Part shown: positions 27,944-40,160 of the stretch, piece by piece | How positions within the stretch are numbered: the stretch's first letter is position 1 | Layout of the letters: each line of letters begins with the position of its first letter | From: Pyrocephalus nanus | Lineage: Eukaryota; Chordata; Aves; Passeriformes; Tyrannidae | Direction of reading: 5' to 3' | NCBI GenBank assembly: GCA_038380795.1 | Contig: CM076259.1 | Span: 62,205,938-62,269,937, forward strand | Length of the DNA: 64,000 bases | Translations under genes and position numbers: made by a program | The notes under the pieces: generated by a model | The model's input: the letters and a program-made list of their open reading frames with translations, nothing else | Told to the model about the DNA's origin: nothing | The model's database searches: none

Positions 27944-29369
27944 TTGTTATGTATCCCTTACTCATCAACCATTTTTACCCAGTTCAGGTGGAGACGTGCT
28001 AATGACAATGTCTCTATCATCAGATCACAGCCAGAGACGGAATCCTTGTAGCATCAGAATGTTGTCTGCTTTCAGACTACCCCTTGTGATGCAAAGTGAT
28101 ACCACTGCGCCCCTGTCTGAGAGGAGTGCTTTCACTTTTGACACCAAATATTTGATATCCACATTGCTGAGCTAAGTAACTTCTGACGATGCCCTTCCTG
28201 ACATGTTGCTCCCTCCCTGAGTTCATGTTGTGCAACTTTACCACCCCGACCACAAGTATTTGATTTTTGAGTGGGCTTTGACTGGTTTTACTTAATCTCT
28301 GATTAACTCACCTTAACTTCTTATGCGTAATTTCTGCTTTCTTCTTTTGCAGGAGGATACTTTCCTTTCTTGCCCCTGTCTAATGTGGTCAGGCAGAGCT
28401 GCAACTCCTTTGTCTTTTTTATTCCAGGAGTCTTTTTCTTCCTACCTTTTCTGGTTCACCATAGTTCTGATACCAGACCATCATCTCCAATAGTATCTTT
28501 CCCACCTTTCACAGAAGGTTGGATCCTGAGAGATGTGTTACATTTTAACACTCTTTAGGCTTGATGAAGCTTTCAGAAGATATAGGGGACCCATAGAGAA
28601 TGCTTTTTATCTCCTATAGAAGTTTTTGCCACTTGGCATCTATTATCACTTCAGCTGCTGGGAATCATTTGCAGCACTGTGTTTGAAACTGAAATTTTAT
28701 GAGAAAAATCAGCCCTAGGCTACTATTGCATTTGTAAAGTAAGCTTCTAGGTGATAGGAAAGCAAGGGAATCACACAAATAAATAGGTTTAAATTAACTC
28801 CAGGTCCTATACTAATGCATGATGACATTTACAGCTGCCTTGGCTTACCCTGCCATCTTCTGGTGATACCTGCCGCAAGATCAAAAGTTAGAGGTAAAAT
28901 GAGATGAAGTATTTTATTACTAAAAACACGAGAGTTGGCTCCAGTCCAACAGAACAGTTTTCTTAAATGACCATTTTTAATATACAACACCATATAAGAT
29001 TCCTGCAATAAATGTTAGGATTTTAGATTTTGATTTAAATTTTTTTAATAATGTATTTATTTTACTGAATGATATTTCACTAGGCTAAAGAAACCTTTCT
29101 GGTCTGACAATGCCTGCCCTGGCAAAGGCAGATTAAAAAATTATATTGCAGCGGCCAGGGCCACTGACTGGCCAAGTATTCAAGACTGTGACTACTTGGT
29201 CTCCAAATCTTTAGATGCTCAGTTGCAAACTGCTTCTCAGCCATCCAAAACCAGATCATTTGACACTTTCTACAATAAAACCACCAATCTGTGCTCCAAT
29301 TCTCTCACTGTGTCTCCCAGCCTGACAGCTTCATTTATTTCCTTTTTTGATGGTTGTATTTTGTTTGGA
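27944..29369. other. Unique sequence upstream of the solo LTR
   Basis: No gene or repeat is identified. The open frame 29196-29642 begins here but runs across the LTR boundary, so it is not a gene. The last five bases (29365-29369, ttgga) form the left half of the LTR target-site duplication. Confidence 0.55.
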
Positions 29370-30298
29370 TGTCAAGGTTTTGGTAGCAGAGGGGCTACAG
29401 GGATGGCTCCTATGAGAAGCTACCAGAACCTTCCCTCATGTCCAACAGAGGCAATTCTAGCCAGGTCCAAGATGGACCTGCCGCTGGCTAAAACCAAGCC
29501 CACCAGTGATGGTGGAAGCACCTCTGGGATAACAGAGTTCAGAAGGGGAAAAGTTACCGTGAAAGAGCAACTGCAGTGGGAGAGAGGAGTCAGAATATGT
29601 GAGAAAAACAGCTCTGCAGGCACCAAGGTCAGTGGAGAATGAGGGGGAGGCGGTGCTCCAGGTGCTGGAGCAGAGATTCCCCTGCAGCTCATGGTGAAGA
29701 CCATGGTGAGACAGCTGTGCCCCTGCACCCCGTGGAGGACCATGGGGGAACAGATATCCACCCACAGCCTGTGGAGGACCTCATTCCAGAGCAGTGGGAT
29801 GCCCAAAGAAAGCTGTAACCCTGTGGGAAGCTCACACTGGAGCAGGCTCCTGGCAGAACTTGTGACCCCACAGAGACCAACTGCTCCAGCAGGGTCTGAG
29901 GGTGAAGAGCTCTTCCACTAAGGATCAAGGAGCAGCAGACACAATTCCTGACTAATTGACTGCAGCCCCCGTTGCTCATACCCCTGTGCTGCTGGAGAGA
30001 AGGAAGAAGGTAGCGAATTCAGGAGTGAAGTTGAGCCCGGAAAGAAGGCTGGAGTGGGATGAAGATGTTTAAAGGTTTGGTTTTATTTTCTCATTATCCT
30101 CCTATGATTTGATTGGTAATAAATTCAGTAATTTCCCCTAAGTTGTCTGTTTTGCCTGTGATAATAATTGGTGAATGATCTCTCCCTGTTTTTAACTCAA
30201 CTCATGAATCCTTTGTATTTTCTCTCCCCTGCCCACTGAAGAGGGGAGCAATAGAGCTTTGATGGTCACCTGGTTGATGCTAGCATTAACCCACCACA
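29370..30298 (+). mobile_element. Solo LTR of an avian endogenous retrovirus (ERVL-like)
   Basis: A 929-bp element begins TGTCAAGG at 29370 and ends CCACCACA at 30298, so it has the TG...CA termini of an LTR. The flanks are ttgga (29365-29369) and ttgta (30299-30303), a 5-bp target duplication with one mismatch. A polyadenylation signal AATAAA lies at 30118-30123 and sets the plus orientation. The middle holds repeated GC-richer blocks with a 'ggagcag' core. From memory it resembles an LTR group common in neoavian genomes (zebra finch TguLTR5-like); the exact family is unverified. No gag, pol or env lies beside it, so recombination between the two LTRs of a provirus has probably removed the interior. 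Its open frames are not genes. Confidence 0.88.
30118..30123 (+). promoter_or_regulatory. Polyadenylation signal of the solo LTR
   Basis: AATAAA sits about 175 bp before the 3' edge of the LTR, which would place the R/U5 boundary shortly after it. It is inferred from position and motif; no transcript data are available. Confidence 0.6.
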
Positions 30299-31763
30299 TT
30301 GTATTGCCTGTTTTTTTCTATTTCTGTTTGCAGCATGTCGAGAATCACTCTGTTTGTCTGCTTGGTTTTCCCTTTGACCAGCTACCGGTATTCCTTCTTT
30401 GCAAAGATCTTAGCACTGGCCATCCCTTAAGGTTGGAACTGAGGTTGAATTTTTTCTTTGGATATTTAAAGTGCTGCTGGTTTGGAAAGTTCCCCCCTTA
30501 CACAGAGGATAATTTAGACTTTTTACTGGAAAACCAAAAAGTATTCAGTGTTTGGCAACAAAGGGATTAGTCATGTCTCAAAACTACAGGCCATTCTTTA
30601 ATACTTACCAAAAATGTTAATTTTTTTTTTTTTTTTGTCTGAAAATGTTTAGTTGCCAAAAGCAGAGGGTTGGGTGTTTTTTGGCACTTCCACCAGAATG
30701 TGGAAAAATTTCATGGAAAGCAGCTGTTGTGGGCAAAAAAACCAAATTAGAGTAATCATATAAAAATACTCTTTTCACTGTTCAGTAGAGAAATTATGAT
30801 GGAAAATTTTGTCCAGCCTTGCTTTAAGACCTTTTGTGGTGCTGTGTTGTGAAAGGATTAGACAGATACTTTATCTGGCTTCTTCACCTATTTCTGTTTA
30901 TACTTCATTATGATGGTCTCTTTACTGTCCTCAGGTCTCTAATTCTTTTGATATTTACACTATTTATCACTTGTTTTAAAATGTTTTACTTGCTTCTAGT
31001 TTAATTTTATCATCTGGGCACCTCAGTTACAGGTTTGTTGTTAATCTGCCTGATTTCCTCCTGGCTGCCTGACCCTACTCTGACTCTGATGACAGCTTGC
31101 TCTTAAGGTTTGCTCTAGTTGCACGGCACTAGGTCTTTAGGACACTTCAGTCTTGGAGGCCTTTATGGCTCCTTTGGTGTGCCTCAGTGTCACAAGGCTC
31201 CCTCAGATGAGTCTCCAGCTGAGGCAGTTTTAATTCTAGCTCAGAAACAAGTGTAAAACCCAGTCAAGTCAGAGTACCCTATACTCCATCCATACTCCTA
31301 AAGCAATGAGGAAAGGCCCTTTTCTCCCCACACAGTCAAATCCCTTAGCTTGCCTTTGTAGGCAGGACAATAAGCCTACACTGAGCATTGGATCATATAC
31401 AAGGGGCATTTCCTCCATGGAAGTAGGCAAGTGTAAGTTGTGTAGGCTCTGCCTCTCTCTCCAGCCTTGCCAGGATTCTTGTGTGCAGGCTCGGGCAACA
31501 ACCTGGCTAAGCAGTGACTCAAAATATTCTGCAGGTAGTGACATTGTGTTCCTTGTGGTGCTTGGTTCCACTGTGCCCCCTGGAGCACCTGATGCTACAG
31601 GACACTATAAATTTTGCAGAGGAGATGGTAATATTTGAAATAAGTATGACCAGATGGTGAGAGGTTTCTAATAACCAATGTCATGGTCTTAGCCAGTGCT
31701 TGTACTGGAGAAAAGATACTTATGGCATCTTTTTTGAAATATTGTTTTTAAATAGAGAGAGGT
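30299..31763. other. Unique sequence between LTR and small inverted-repeat element
   Basis: A T-run of 14 lies near 30622-30636. The overlapping frames at 31269-31638 on both strands are shadows of one another and have no recognisable product. Confidence 0.55.
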
Positions 31764-31860
31764 AGGGTTTGATCACAGTGACACTGGTGCAAGTCCAAAG
31801 TACCTGCCGAGAGTGACTGAATTATGTTAGATTCACTGCAGGGTAGTGAGATCAGACCCT
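31764..31860. mobile_element. Small terminal-inverted-repeat element (MITE-like remnant)
   Basis: The left end 31764-31779 and the reverse complement of 31845-31860 match at 13 of 16 bases, enclosing a 97-bp unit. Both flanks carry the trinucleotide ggt (31761-31763 and 31861-31863), which could be a 3-bp target duplication but could easily be chance. The sequence resembles an ancient amniote repeat I recall with 'acactggtgcaa' and 'agtgagatcag' motifs. It has no coding capacity, so any mobilisation would have needed a transposase from elsewhere. The superfamily is not assigned. Confidence 0.45.
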
Positions 31861-31863
31861 GGT

Positions 31864-34800
31864 CGGCAGTGATCGCTCTGGTCTACAGTTAGGGGTATCT
31901 AATTCCTGTTTGAAAATGGCAGGGACTGTAGGCATAAAAGCTGGCCATGATTATCGGTGTGTTTTACAGGAGATGCAACTGTCTGTTGAATATCTGCGAT
32001 TATAAAAGTACAACACAACTTGATTTCTGTCTCATTTCAGGGGCTGGTGGTGCATCGCAGGTGGCGAATTGCAGATGGTTTGCCAGGGTAGCCGCAGCAG
32101 TATCCTGCTGGAGGCTCTGGCTCTTCTGCACGTAGCATGGGGAGCCGGCAGCCTTCCAAAGCATGGCAAAAATTGACACCATTTCATGCTGCAATGCTAC
32201 AGAGAAAAGCCTGATTAAGAAAAATCCACTTCCTTACTTTTTTCTGTCTTACAGGAAGATAGCACAGTCATCTCTACATCAAAAATTCTCATCAGACTCT
32301 TTCCCTGACATCACACACTTTTTTAGTCATGTTTGATGAACGCAGTAGGTGGGTTTGAAATCTTTGCTTGAGGAACAAAATAGCTGTTCAATGGAAGTGT
32401 ACAAGGGATCAGAGCTTGTGAAAACTGTGCTAAAATGTCAAGAGACAATACAGTCTTATGACACTTAGAGAAATATTCTTTAAAGGAAATATAAAAAATC
32501 TCTCAAAAAATCAAACTGACCATGGCTGAAAACAAATCAATGAAGAGATACACCCACAGCACTGGGATGTGCTTGTCTGAGGGAGGTAGGAGCGGATAGC
32601 AATCAGAGTGGTAGAGGTTGGAGACACATTGTTGATTATGGATACAAAAGAAATTAACCTGTAAAAATATTATTTGAAAAAAAATGGAGGTGTTTGTGAG
32701 AAATGCATGTTTTTAATAATAATTTGTGTTCTGGGGAAATCCTTCAACCATTTTGCCTTCTGGACGTGAATTTCCCCCTGCTATTTATGACAGGATCTCC
32801 TAATAAATTCCCACTTTCAAGGTAAAAAACCATTCTGTATTTTAGGTGGGCTTGCTTTAAGTGAAAGATGCAGGCAGATTCACCCAATCCCCACATCTGG
32901 CTTCTGCCACACCATCCCATCCTGCTTGAAAAATAATTAGCAGCAAAATACATAAGTTTAGCTGAAACAGTGAGGGCTTAGCATCTGAGCCTGGCTTTGG
33001 CGTCCTTTTGGGACTAATGACAGAGGGTATTCAGAGCTCTCAGTTGTGGTTTGGGGCTGTGGCAGGCACATACCACACTCCTTATGCCTGTTTGATGGCT
33101 GGAAAATTATTACTACCTAGAAGGTCAAAGACTCAGCTTTAAAAAATAAACAAAGTAGTGGAAAGTGGGGTTTCTGTAGCATATGGGCATGCTGAGTAGA
33201 CACAGCAAGGGTTTGTTTGGTGAGGACGAAACACTGCGTGCTCCTTGCTCTCCATGCAGAACAGGCTGTGGGGCAGACCCTGGCTGTGTGGGAACACAGG
33301 CACGGACAACATCCAACAGAGGGGGATGGCATTGCCTCTTTGCTGGGCTAAAGCAAGCAGAAGATAAGATGGGAGGTGGATTTGACATAGCCCCTGTCAA
33401 GTGTGAGCTGAGGCCTGTGCTTGGAGTGGTTATGTCTGCGAGTGGGAAATTAGGAGCTGTGTTTACAGGGCAAATGCTTTGAGAAAATGCAGCGTTCCAC
33501 CCAAGGAAAATCATATGATGAGGATATTAACCTATCAGACAATATTAACCTATCAGACAAACAATGAAAAACTAAGAACTTTTAATTTCTTTTCCTCTTC
33601 TAAAATAAATTATTAAATTTATATTCAATAGTTCAATAACTAACTAACTAAAGAGAACCTTTTCAAAATGGGATTTAAAGGCACAGATAAATCTGGTTGG
33701 ACATTACCCTTCTGAATATGCAAGATATTCTTTGGCATGCTACTCGTTATTTAACACAGCCATTAAATGTGGTTTATCTGTGAAAGGGGAGAGGGAGATT
33801 AGGAGACCAGCAGAAATGATGAATTATCTGACTGTGATGAGGTGCACTTGCAGAGTGAGCTATTGTGGTGAACAGTTTTGTGAAAACAAGAAATATTAAA
33901 GCTAAATCTCTGGGGAGAATGGAAGTGTCATAAAAAAGGTTTCTCCTGATGGGGCGCTTTTCATGGGAATAGGAAACAGGATTTTTATAGGACCCATGTG
34001 AATGCTGTAGGACTCAGGTCTTTAGAGTACCTATGGTGCTATTCTGTGATCCTACGGTCATATGTTGCACAATCTTAAGACATCTCTCCAAGGCTGGGCA
34101 TGGTATTCTGGTAAGCCACTTAGCATGTTTGTTTCAAACATAGACTCAGCTTTTTCCAAAGTTTCTTGAAATTTCTTAGAAACTCATGTTTGACAGAGAA
34201 TCAGAGCTTTTGGACACGCTTGAAAAAGACTGAACACAGGAACATAGTATTGGCCTGAAGAAAGTTAACTTAGTTAAACAAATGTAATTTGAACAAAATA
34301 GACTTTTGAAGATAATTTAGTGAAACTAGTGCATGTGTGAACATGCATGGCTGAACACCAGAATCTTCCTAAAATGTGAGGAAGAGTGTGACAGGGTCAA
34401 AGCACTCACATACAAGGAGCAGAGGAGCTGCGGAGATTAGGACAGTGTTTTCTGCTTCCACTAAGCTGCTCTTTCCTACGTGATTTTGTAGACAAGGCTA
34501 AAATTACCATTAACTTCTCAAGAGCATTGGCACCACTGGTTGTGCTGCTGCCCCTTGTTTGAATGACTCAGGCTTCAGAAGTCTAAGATCTATACCTGAC
34601 ACTGCATAACGTAACTGTAGATATGATTATTTGTGTTATAAAAACCGCTATGGGACCATGTGGTAGTCTTTTTGCAAGAGATAAGTTGACACTCCATGGT
34701 AAGGTCAGCTGAGTGACTATTTTTTGGTGTGAGGGAGTTGCTGGGGGGAAGCTAATAAATGTGCTGAAGTCAGAAAAATCTCTATATGTGAAAGTAGAAA

Positions 34801-35959
34801 AGAAATTCTTTTGAAACACAGTTGTGCCACAAACATTTTCAAAACAAGACCTTTTACAGAATAGGAACACAGGGAAGAGGCTTGTGTTTCCAAAAGTAAA
34901 ATAAATATTTCACAGTGGGACAAATGGAGTGGTTTGGGTTGACCCAAAAGGAAATGTGTCAATTCGGCTTATATTAAGGTTTTTCCCCCAACAAGACCAC
35001 AATTGCCCAGCTCTGCCTGGCCCAGGATGGCCCAGCAAGGATTGGCACAGACACCACTGGGGTATCATTATCCCAAGCCTTTAACAGCCAAGGTAAAAAC
35101 TGCTGAGTGTCCAGAAAAGGGTTAGAACTGCACACGCTGGCCAGTCCTTACAGACACTGGTGCAGAAATCCCTTCTCTCCAGGGCCATACTCCACCTCCT
35201 ATGCTGGTGGTACCTTTCCTCTCAACTCCCTGCGAAGTTCTGCTGTAGTTGCCAAGTCTTCAGTTAGGTCTGGGGCACACCAGGCCAGGGTAAAACAGCC
35301 TTAGGACATGGCAGAGGGGCTGGGAGGCATGGTCCTTCAGAGAGTAGACATAAGGGCAAAAGGAAGCACAAAAATGTGGCTTGATCCACAGCAGGGTGGA
35401 TTGGTTGTTGGAACTGAGTGTGCCATACCCTGGGGAACAGAGGAGAAAGGACTTTGGTGGCTCAGTGTTTGCATGTCATACCAGTGAAATAATCTTGCAG
35501 TCCTGGGAAAGAAAGGTAGACCACGATTCTACCTGAGGAATGTATGGTACCAAATTATGCTGGGCCAAAGTAAAGGTCTGAATAGTCTGGTAACAAGCTG
35601 TGGTCAGCAGTGGCTGAATGCCTATTGTGAGGGTCCAAGTGCACAAGTCTCTTTCACAAAAGCTTTCCCAGCATCCAACCACTCACAGCTCAGGGGCTTC
35701 CTGAAGCAGAAGTGTGTGTAGTACACTGAGCCACCTTTAGTGGGTTTGTACCTGTCCAGTCTCCCCTTGAGTCCATGTACAGTCTAAGTATCCATAGTTC
35801 AAGTGCACACTCTGTGGATAAACACCATCTTCCACAGGATTTGATCCAACCACCAGCTGTGATCTCCACAGTGTGCACGGGAAGAGCAATGCATGGGCAT
35901 TTTCTACTCAAGATTTCCGTGTTTCTCATGATTAGTTGATTTTTGACTGTATTGAACCC
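31864..35959. other. Unique sequence with one small tandem duplication
   Basis: No gene is supported. A frame of 99 codons at 33183-33482 (+) and an overlapping reverse frame at 33125-33514 are mutual shadows. The stretch from 34980 to 35900 is somewhat GC-richer and may hold decayed repeat sequence I cannot identify. Confidence 0.5.
33524..33559. repeat. 18-bp perfect tandem duplication
   Basis: The unit at 33524-33541 (atattaacctatcagaca) is repeated exactly at 33542-33559 with no spacer. Perfect identity implies a recent slippage or duplication event. Confidence 0.97.
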
Positions 35960-36140
35960 TTTCCTCTACTCCCAGGTCTTCTGTTTTACAGGTTGAAGCA
36001 TTCTGGGACATTTAGCTGTTTCTTATGTGCAAACTGCTCTGTAACTCTGACCCTTTGTTGCTTTTCTCTGAACCTCCTCCAGTTTCCACTGTATCTTTTT
36101 TAAGATGTGGGGGTGGAAGAACATTCAGGATGGTAAAAAG
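35960..36140 (-). mobile_element. Ancient CR1 LINE fragment (ORF2 end / 3' region)
   Basis: Read on the reverse strand, the block matches the old amniote CR1 type. Diagnostic plus-strand pieces are 'tctctgaacctcctccagttt' near 36065 followed by 'atcttttttaagatg', the complement of the region near the ORF2 C-terminus. The copy has many mismatches and no open frame. Both borders are soft, and the upstream part (35.7-35.96 kb) may be further decayed CR1. It is far more diverged than the copies at 48-54 kb. Confidence 0.7.
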
Positions 36141-38576
36141 TGTTCATGGCTCAAGCCTGTCACGGTTTTCTACAGTGGGAAAAGCAGCTGAGTTAACCTT
36201 TGGCTCAGCCACACCAGTCTGAATGGGACTGCAGATAAGCAGCCAAAGGAGCTGTGGTAGGAACACAGCATCAGGGAAAGGGCAAACTTCTCCTGAACAG
36301 TGTGGGAGCCCTGTGTCCAGAGGCCCCATTAACCCAGCAGGCAGAGCTACCACAGACTCTGGAGAAGGCAGCAGAGGAGAGAACATTCATGAGGCATTTT
36401 TTATTTCTCTTCTGAAAACCCTCTAGCCTGTGAGTTGTGATGTGTGGCTCCCCATCAACAGCCAGCTTTGCAAAGTAGCAAGGGAGATAGGATACAGGAT
36501 GGGCTGCTTGAAAATTGGCATGAGCTGGAACAAGGCTGATTTGATAAAAGCAACAGATATAGAAAGGGAAAAGACCTCAGAGGTGTCTGGAGGTAATAAA
36601 GGGTGACTACTTGTAAACTAAGTGGTCTTTTAGGATCTGGTGCTTTACCCTAGGAAATGGAGCAGAGAAACAAAAATAAAAAGAAAAAGAAAAGGATGAA
36701 AAGGATGCAAACTGGATACCAGTGGCCAAGGACTTTATTGCCATAACTGTTGCACCAGTGCGGTCACAGTGATCCATATTCTGTGTACAAACAGCACTGG
36801 AGAAATAGCCCCTGGAAACTTGCCTTGTTTGAGGTGCCTCTGCTGTAAGCAGCAATTTGTTTGATATCAAGTAAGGGAAGAGAATTGCATTTTAACCTTA
36901 CTTATTCTTGCCAGCACATGAAACACGTGCTGAGGGACTAAAAACGACTCATCCAATGAATGTAGAGTCTTGGTAAATGCCATTACAGACTACCTTACTA
37001 TAAAATCAAAAAAAAAAAAATTCAAGAATGGTCACTAAATATTTGCCCCAAGGTTCAGAGACCTTAGGACCTGGGTCTCAGCTGTGGGTCTTCCAGCTGT
37101 GTCATCTTTGACTTCAGCAAATCAAGCAAGGAGGTAGCCCCCCACCTCATTCACACTGCATTTTCTCCGTTACTATATGGTTGCCAAAGGCTTTAGCTCT
37201 GTGTTTGTGGCTTGGTTTACCAAAAGCAGAGCCAATACAGGCAGTTTTAAGGGTGGGGCCACATGCTGAAATTTCAGTGCTTGCAATTTCTGTTTCAGAT
37301 TAAAAAGAGATTAGTTTCTGCTTTCCAGTGTTTTGTTTTGCAGTTGGCAGGTAACCCCTATTTACTTGAAGATGTTTTTTACATCTTGGAATAAGGCAGG
37401 CTGTGTGAAGAAGTGGGAAGAGTTAATCCGAATAGGAGAGGTTTTGACTGCAGCTGTGTGAAAAATGGGCCAGAAAGTGTTTTATACATTTATCTTTGTT
37501 TCAACAAAACATATTTCTTTTTAATACTTCAAGTACATGAGAGGGGGGGGTCAACCTGAAATGGTTTATTTAATACAAAATAGAATATCTTGGTTTTGGC
37601 CTCCTTAATCCTAATAAAATAAATAAATACAAAGAGTCAGTCTCTAACTGGAAACATCTTCTAAACACCAGTTTGAGATGATTTCAGTTTGAAAATGGTG
37701 AATGTATGATTGTGCTATTAAAAAATTATTATTTCTGGTCAAATAAATCTTGTTCAAAAATAAGAAAAATCTGCTCTGGGAGAGAGAGAGAAAGAGAAGT
37801 TCACTTTCTGGTGCTTGCATTTAGGTCAATGACAAGGCTTGCTGAGCAGGACTTTCCCATGTGGAAGATCCAAGGGTGCACTCAGTGACACAGCTTCCTT
37901 GGCCATGTCACCTTTCACTCAGGCAAATTTTGTGCTCTTGAGCAACTGGGGACTTTCAACCCACCTTTGGTTCTCTGTGCTGCTTGCCCTGGCCGATCTG
38001 AGGATGCCTTTGTGATACCATGCCACTAAATGGCAAGGGAAACACCTGGGATCCTGGGGATCTCTTCTTGAGTTTTTAGTTTGGAGATTTGCTGGTTTGG
38101 CTGATCAGGGCCACAGAGCGTGTGTATGTTCAGCTGCCATGAAATGCAGCCTCAGCCCAGTGCAGGCACCAAGGCTTGGGCAGCTGAGCTGTCCTGGACA
38201 ATTACTGCAGCCTGGAAGCCAGATGAAATCTTGATTGATTCTAGCTCATAAGGAGTAACTAACTGAAAACTCCTTGAGTTACTGGTACATATTTTTTTAA
38301 TAAATGAGCCATGCAAATACTTAACCCTATTATTGCTTCTTAGGAGGAACATGTTAATAGTTTATCTTTAGTGGTACACTGATTGAAAGTTTATCTGTGG
38401 GGCATTGAAGTTTATGATGAATAATTTAAAATCAAATAGATAATAAAAGTAGACCAGCTATTGCAGGTAAAATTGTAAATAATGTACCCATAAACTTTCT
38501 GATTAAACACCTGGTGAGGGTGAGCAAGCATTTTTTCTGCTAAAGGAGTTTTGAGGAAATCTTTATGTGTCCCTGA
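36141..38576. other. Unique sequence
   Basis: An A-run of 13 is at about 37008-37020 and a GA-rich tract at 37778-37799. No gene, RNA or mobile element is recognised. Confidence 0.55.
37778..37799. repeat. (GA)n short purine tract
   Basis: About 22 bp of GA dinucleotides with one AAA interruption. Confidence 0.8.
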
Positions 38577-39410
38577 ATTTACAGGCAGGTTTCTGACAGG
38601 AATCAGATCCATTGCCTGGAAGCTAACAGCACTGATAACTTGGGTGCTGCAGCAGCTCTGCGAGGTGCCTTGGACCCTGTGGTCCAAACCTCAGGTAACA
38701 GCCCAATTAATTGTTCTGGAATAAATCAGCTCCAGATCTTTTTAATTCCTTTTCTTTCAAACAATGGCCTGCGCAGCCTTGTCACTCTAGCTCAAAGGAG
38801 AAACTTTATTAACATCAGAATTCACATGCAACATGGAAAATCCTCATTTGCCAGCTGTTTCTACAATGGAGGCAGTAATACAAACCCATGTCCAAGGCTT
38901 CTTATTGAACATGGGACCTGCCAGTGTGTAGGAAGTGTCCATGTGCTGGTGGAAGGTGTAAACAGGAGACTATCTGAGAATCTGGGCATTGTTGGCAGGA
39001 AGCAAGGAGGCAAAATTAGGTGCTCATTTGCCATTCATGGGAGATGGAAACTACCAACAGCTGTTGATCCCTTCTTCTCATTGTGCCACTCAGCATGTTT
39101 TCCTGCTCATTCTATCCCCATTTTCTACCATCTACTAAAGCCCTTTCCTAGTTTCTCTTTCACCCCTGCCTGTGCACTGGGTGGCTTTCCCTCTCCCCAT
39201 GCAGGCAAGTGGCAAGGGGCTGCCTGTTGCTGCTCACTTCGGCTGCAGGGAGGGCTGCTCTGCCCAGCACCAGGCAAGTGGAGCAGAAGAGGAGTTCAGG
39301 CACTTTGGTTGCCCCAGGAGGGTTTCCACAGTAGCCGGGGTGGGGGGATGACAGGAAAGCAGTTGTTTTTACAGACTGCAAAGGCCTGTATAACTGTCAT
39401 GTGCCTGTAG
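38577..39410 (+). other. Long uncharacterised open frame (277 sense codons), possible exon
   Basis: The frame is open from just after a TGA at 38574-38576 to a TAG at 39408-39410. The first in-frame ATG is at 38826, leaving about 194 codons; upstream of that only a TTG lies near 38640. The predicted protein has no domain, signal peptide or membrane segment I recognise and a mixed composition, with a Pro/Ser/Phe-rich middle and a Gly-rich end. An acceptor-like ...ttacag precedes 38585 and a donor-like CAG|GTAACA follows 38694, so a 110-bp internal exon is conceivable, in which case the rest would be intron. Chance is still the default explanation. Confidence 0.2.
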
Positions 39411-40047
39411 GCGGGCATGAAACACAGGGAGTCCTGGAGTCACGCAATTCCCTTCTCAAGCTCACTGGCCACTTATCTTCTGCCCTCCCAGCACAGGAGA
39501 CACTGGGCTAGGATTTCCCTCCGTTTTTTTGTTGTTTTTTTTTTTTAAAGGAGAAAAGAAAAAGTAAAACGAGTGTTCTGGCTTTTGAGGCATGCAATGT
39601 AGTGTGGGAGCAGCAAACCCTTGGCACGGCGGTCACAGAAAACAGAGCTGTTTGCTGAGTCAGGTCCTTGATGAGCTGGCGGCTTCACATCGGCCGTCTG
39701 GTATTCATTGTCAGCAACTTGCAGTCTCAACTTCCTACATCATCTCTTAATCCTCTAAAAGATGTTTCTCTGACTCAGAGCAGAGTTCCCTCTTGCTCCC
39801 CAGCCACTGTACTTATGCCTTTCCATAGAGTTGCAAAGCATAGGGCTGATCTGGTCTTTGCTGCTCCTGGGTGATGTTTGCCCGTCCTGTGCTTAGGTTG
39901 CGGTAGGCAGATGTCTCCAACCCAATCCTGTCCTGTGGTTGAAAAGCTATTCCTACCAGCTAGAGTATATTCCAGTTCTGCTCTTGCTCTGCTTTTTCCA
40001 CTATATTCAGCATGGCATGGAAGAGTGGGTTTTTTTCTGCCATACTG

Positions 40048-40160
40048 TCCCGATCAGTTTTGTCTTCTCTAGACTAAACAGCACCAGACCTACTATTTTT
40101 CCTCCATAATACTTTATTCTTGACTTTCTTGCTTTCCCCTTGGAGTTTCTTTGCTTGCTC
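40048..40160 (-). mobile_element. Possible very old CR1 fragment
   Basis: The plus strand contains 'ttctctagactaaacagc' followed by T/C-rich sequence, reminiscent of the complement of the CR1 ORF2 C-terminal region ('ctctagactaaacaa...'). Only the first 30 bases are persuasive. Confidence 0.3.

Noticed and set aside
29196..29642. 148-codon forward frame
   Set aside because: It crosses the left border of the solo LTR, so it joins unrelated sequences by chance.
32020..32160. Possible exon after a 'ctcatttcag' acceptor-like site
   Set aside because: The frame is short, unrecognised, and no credible donor follows at the right place.
34035..34075. 'attctgtgatcctacgg' resembling a CR1 tail
   Set aside because: The 100 bp before it do not follow the CR1 3' region, so the match is too short to support a copy.
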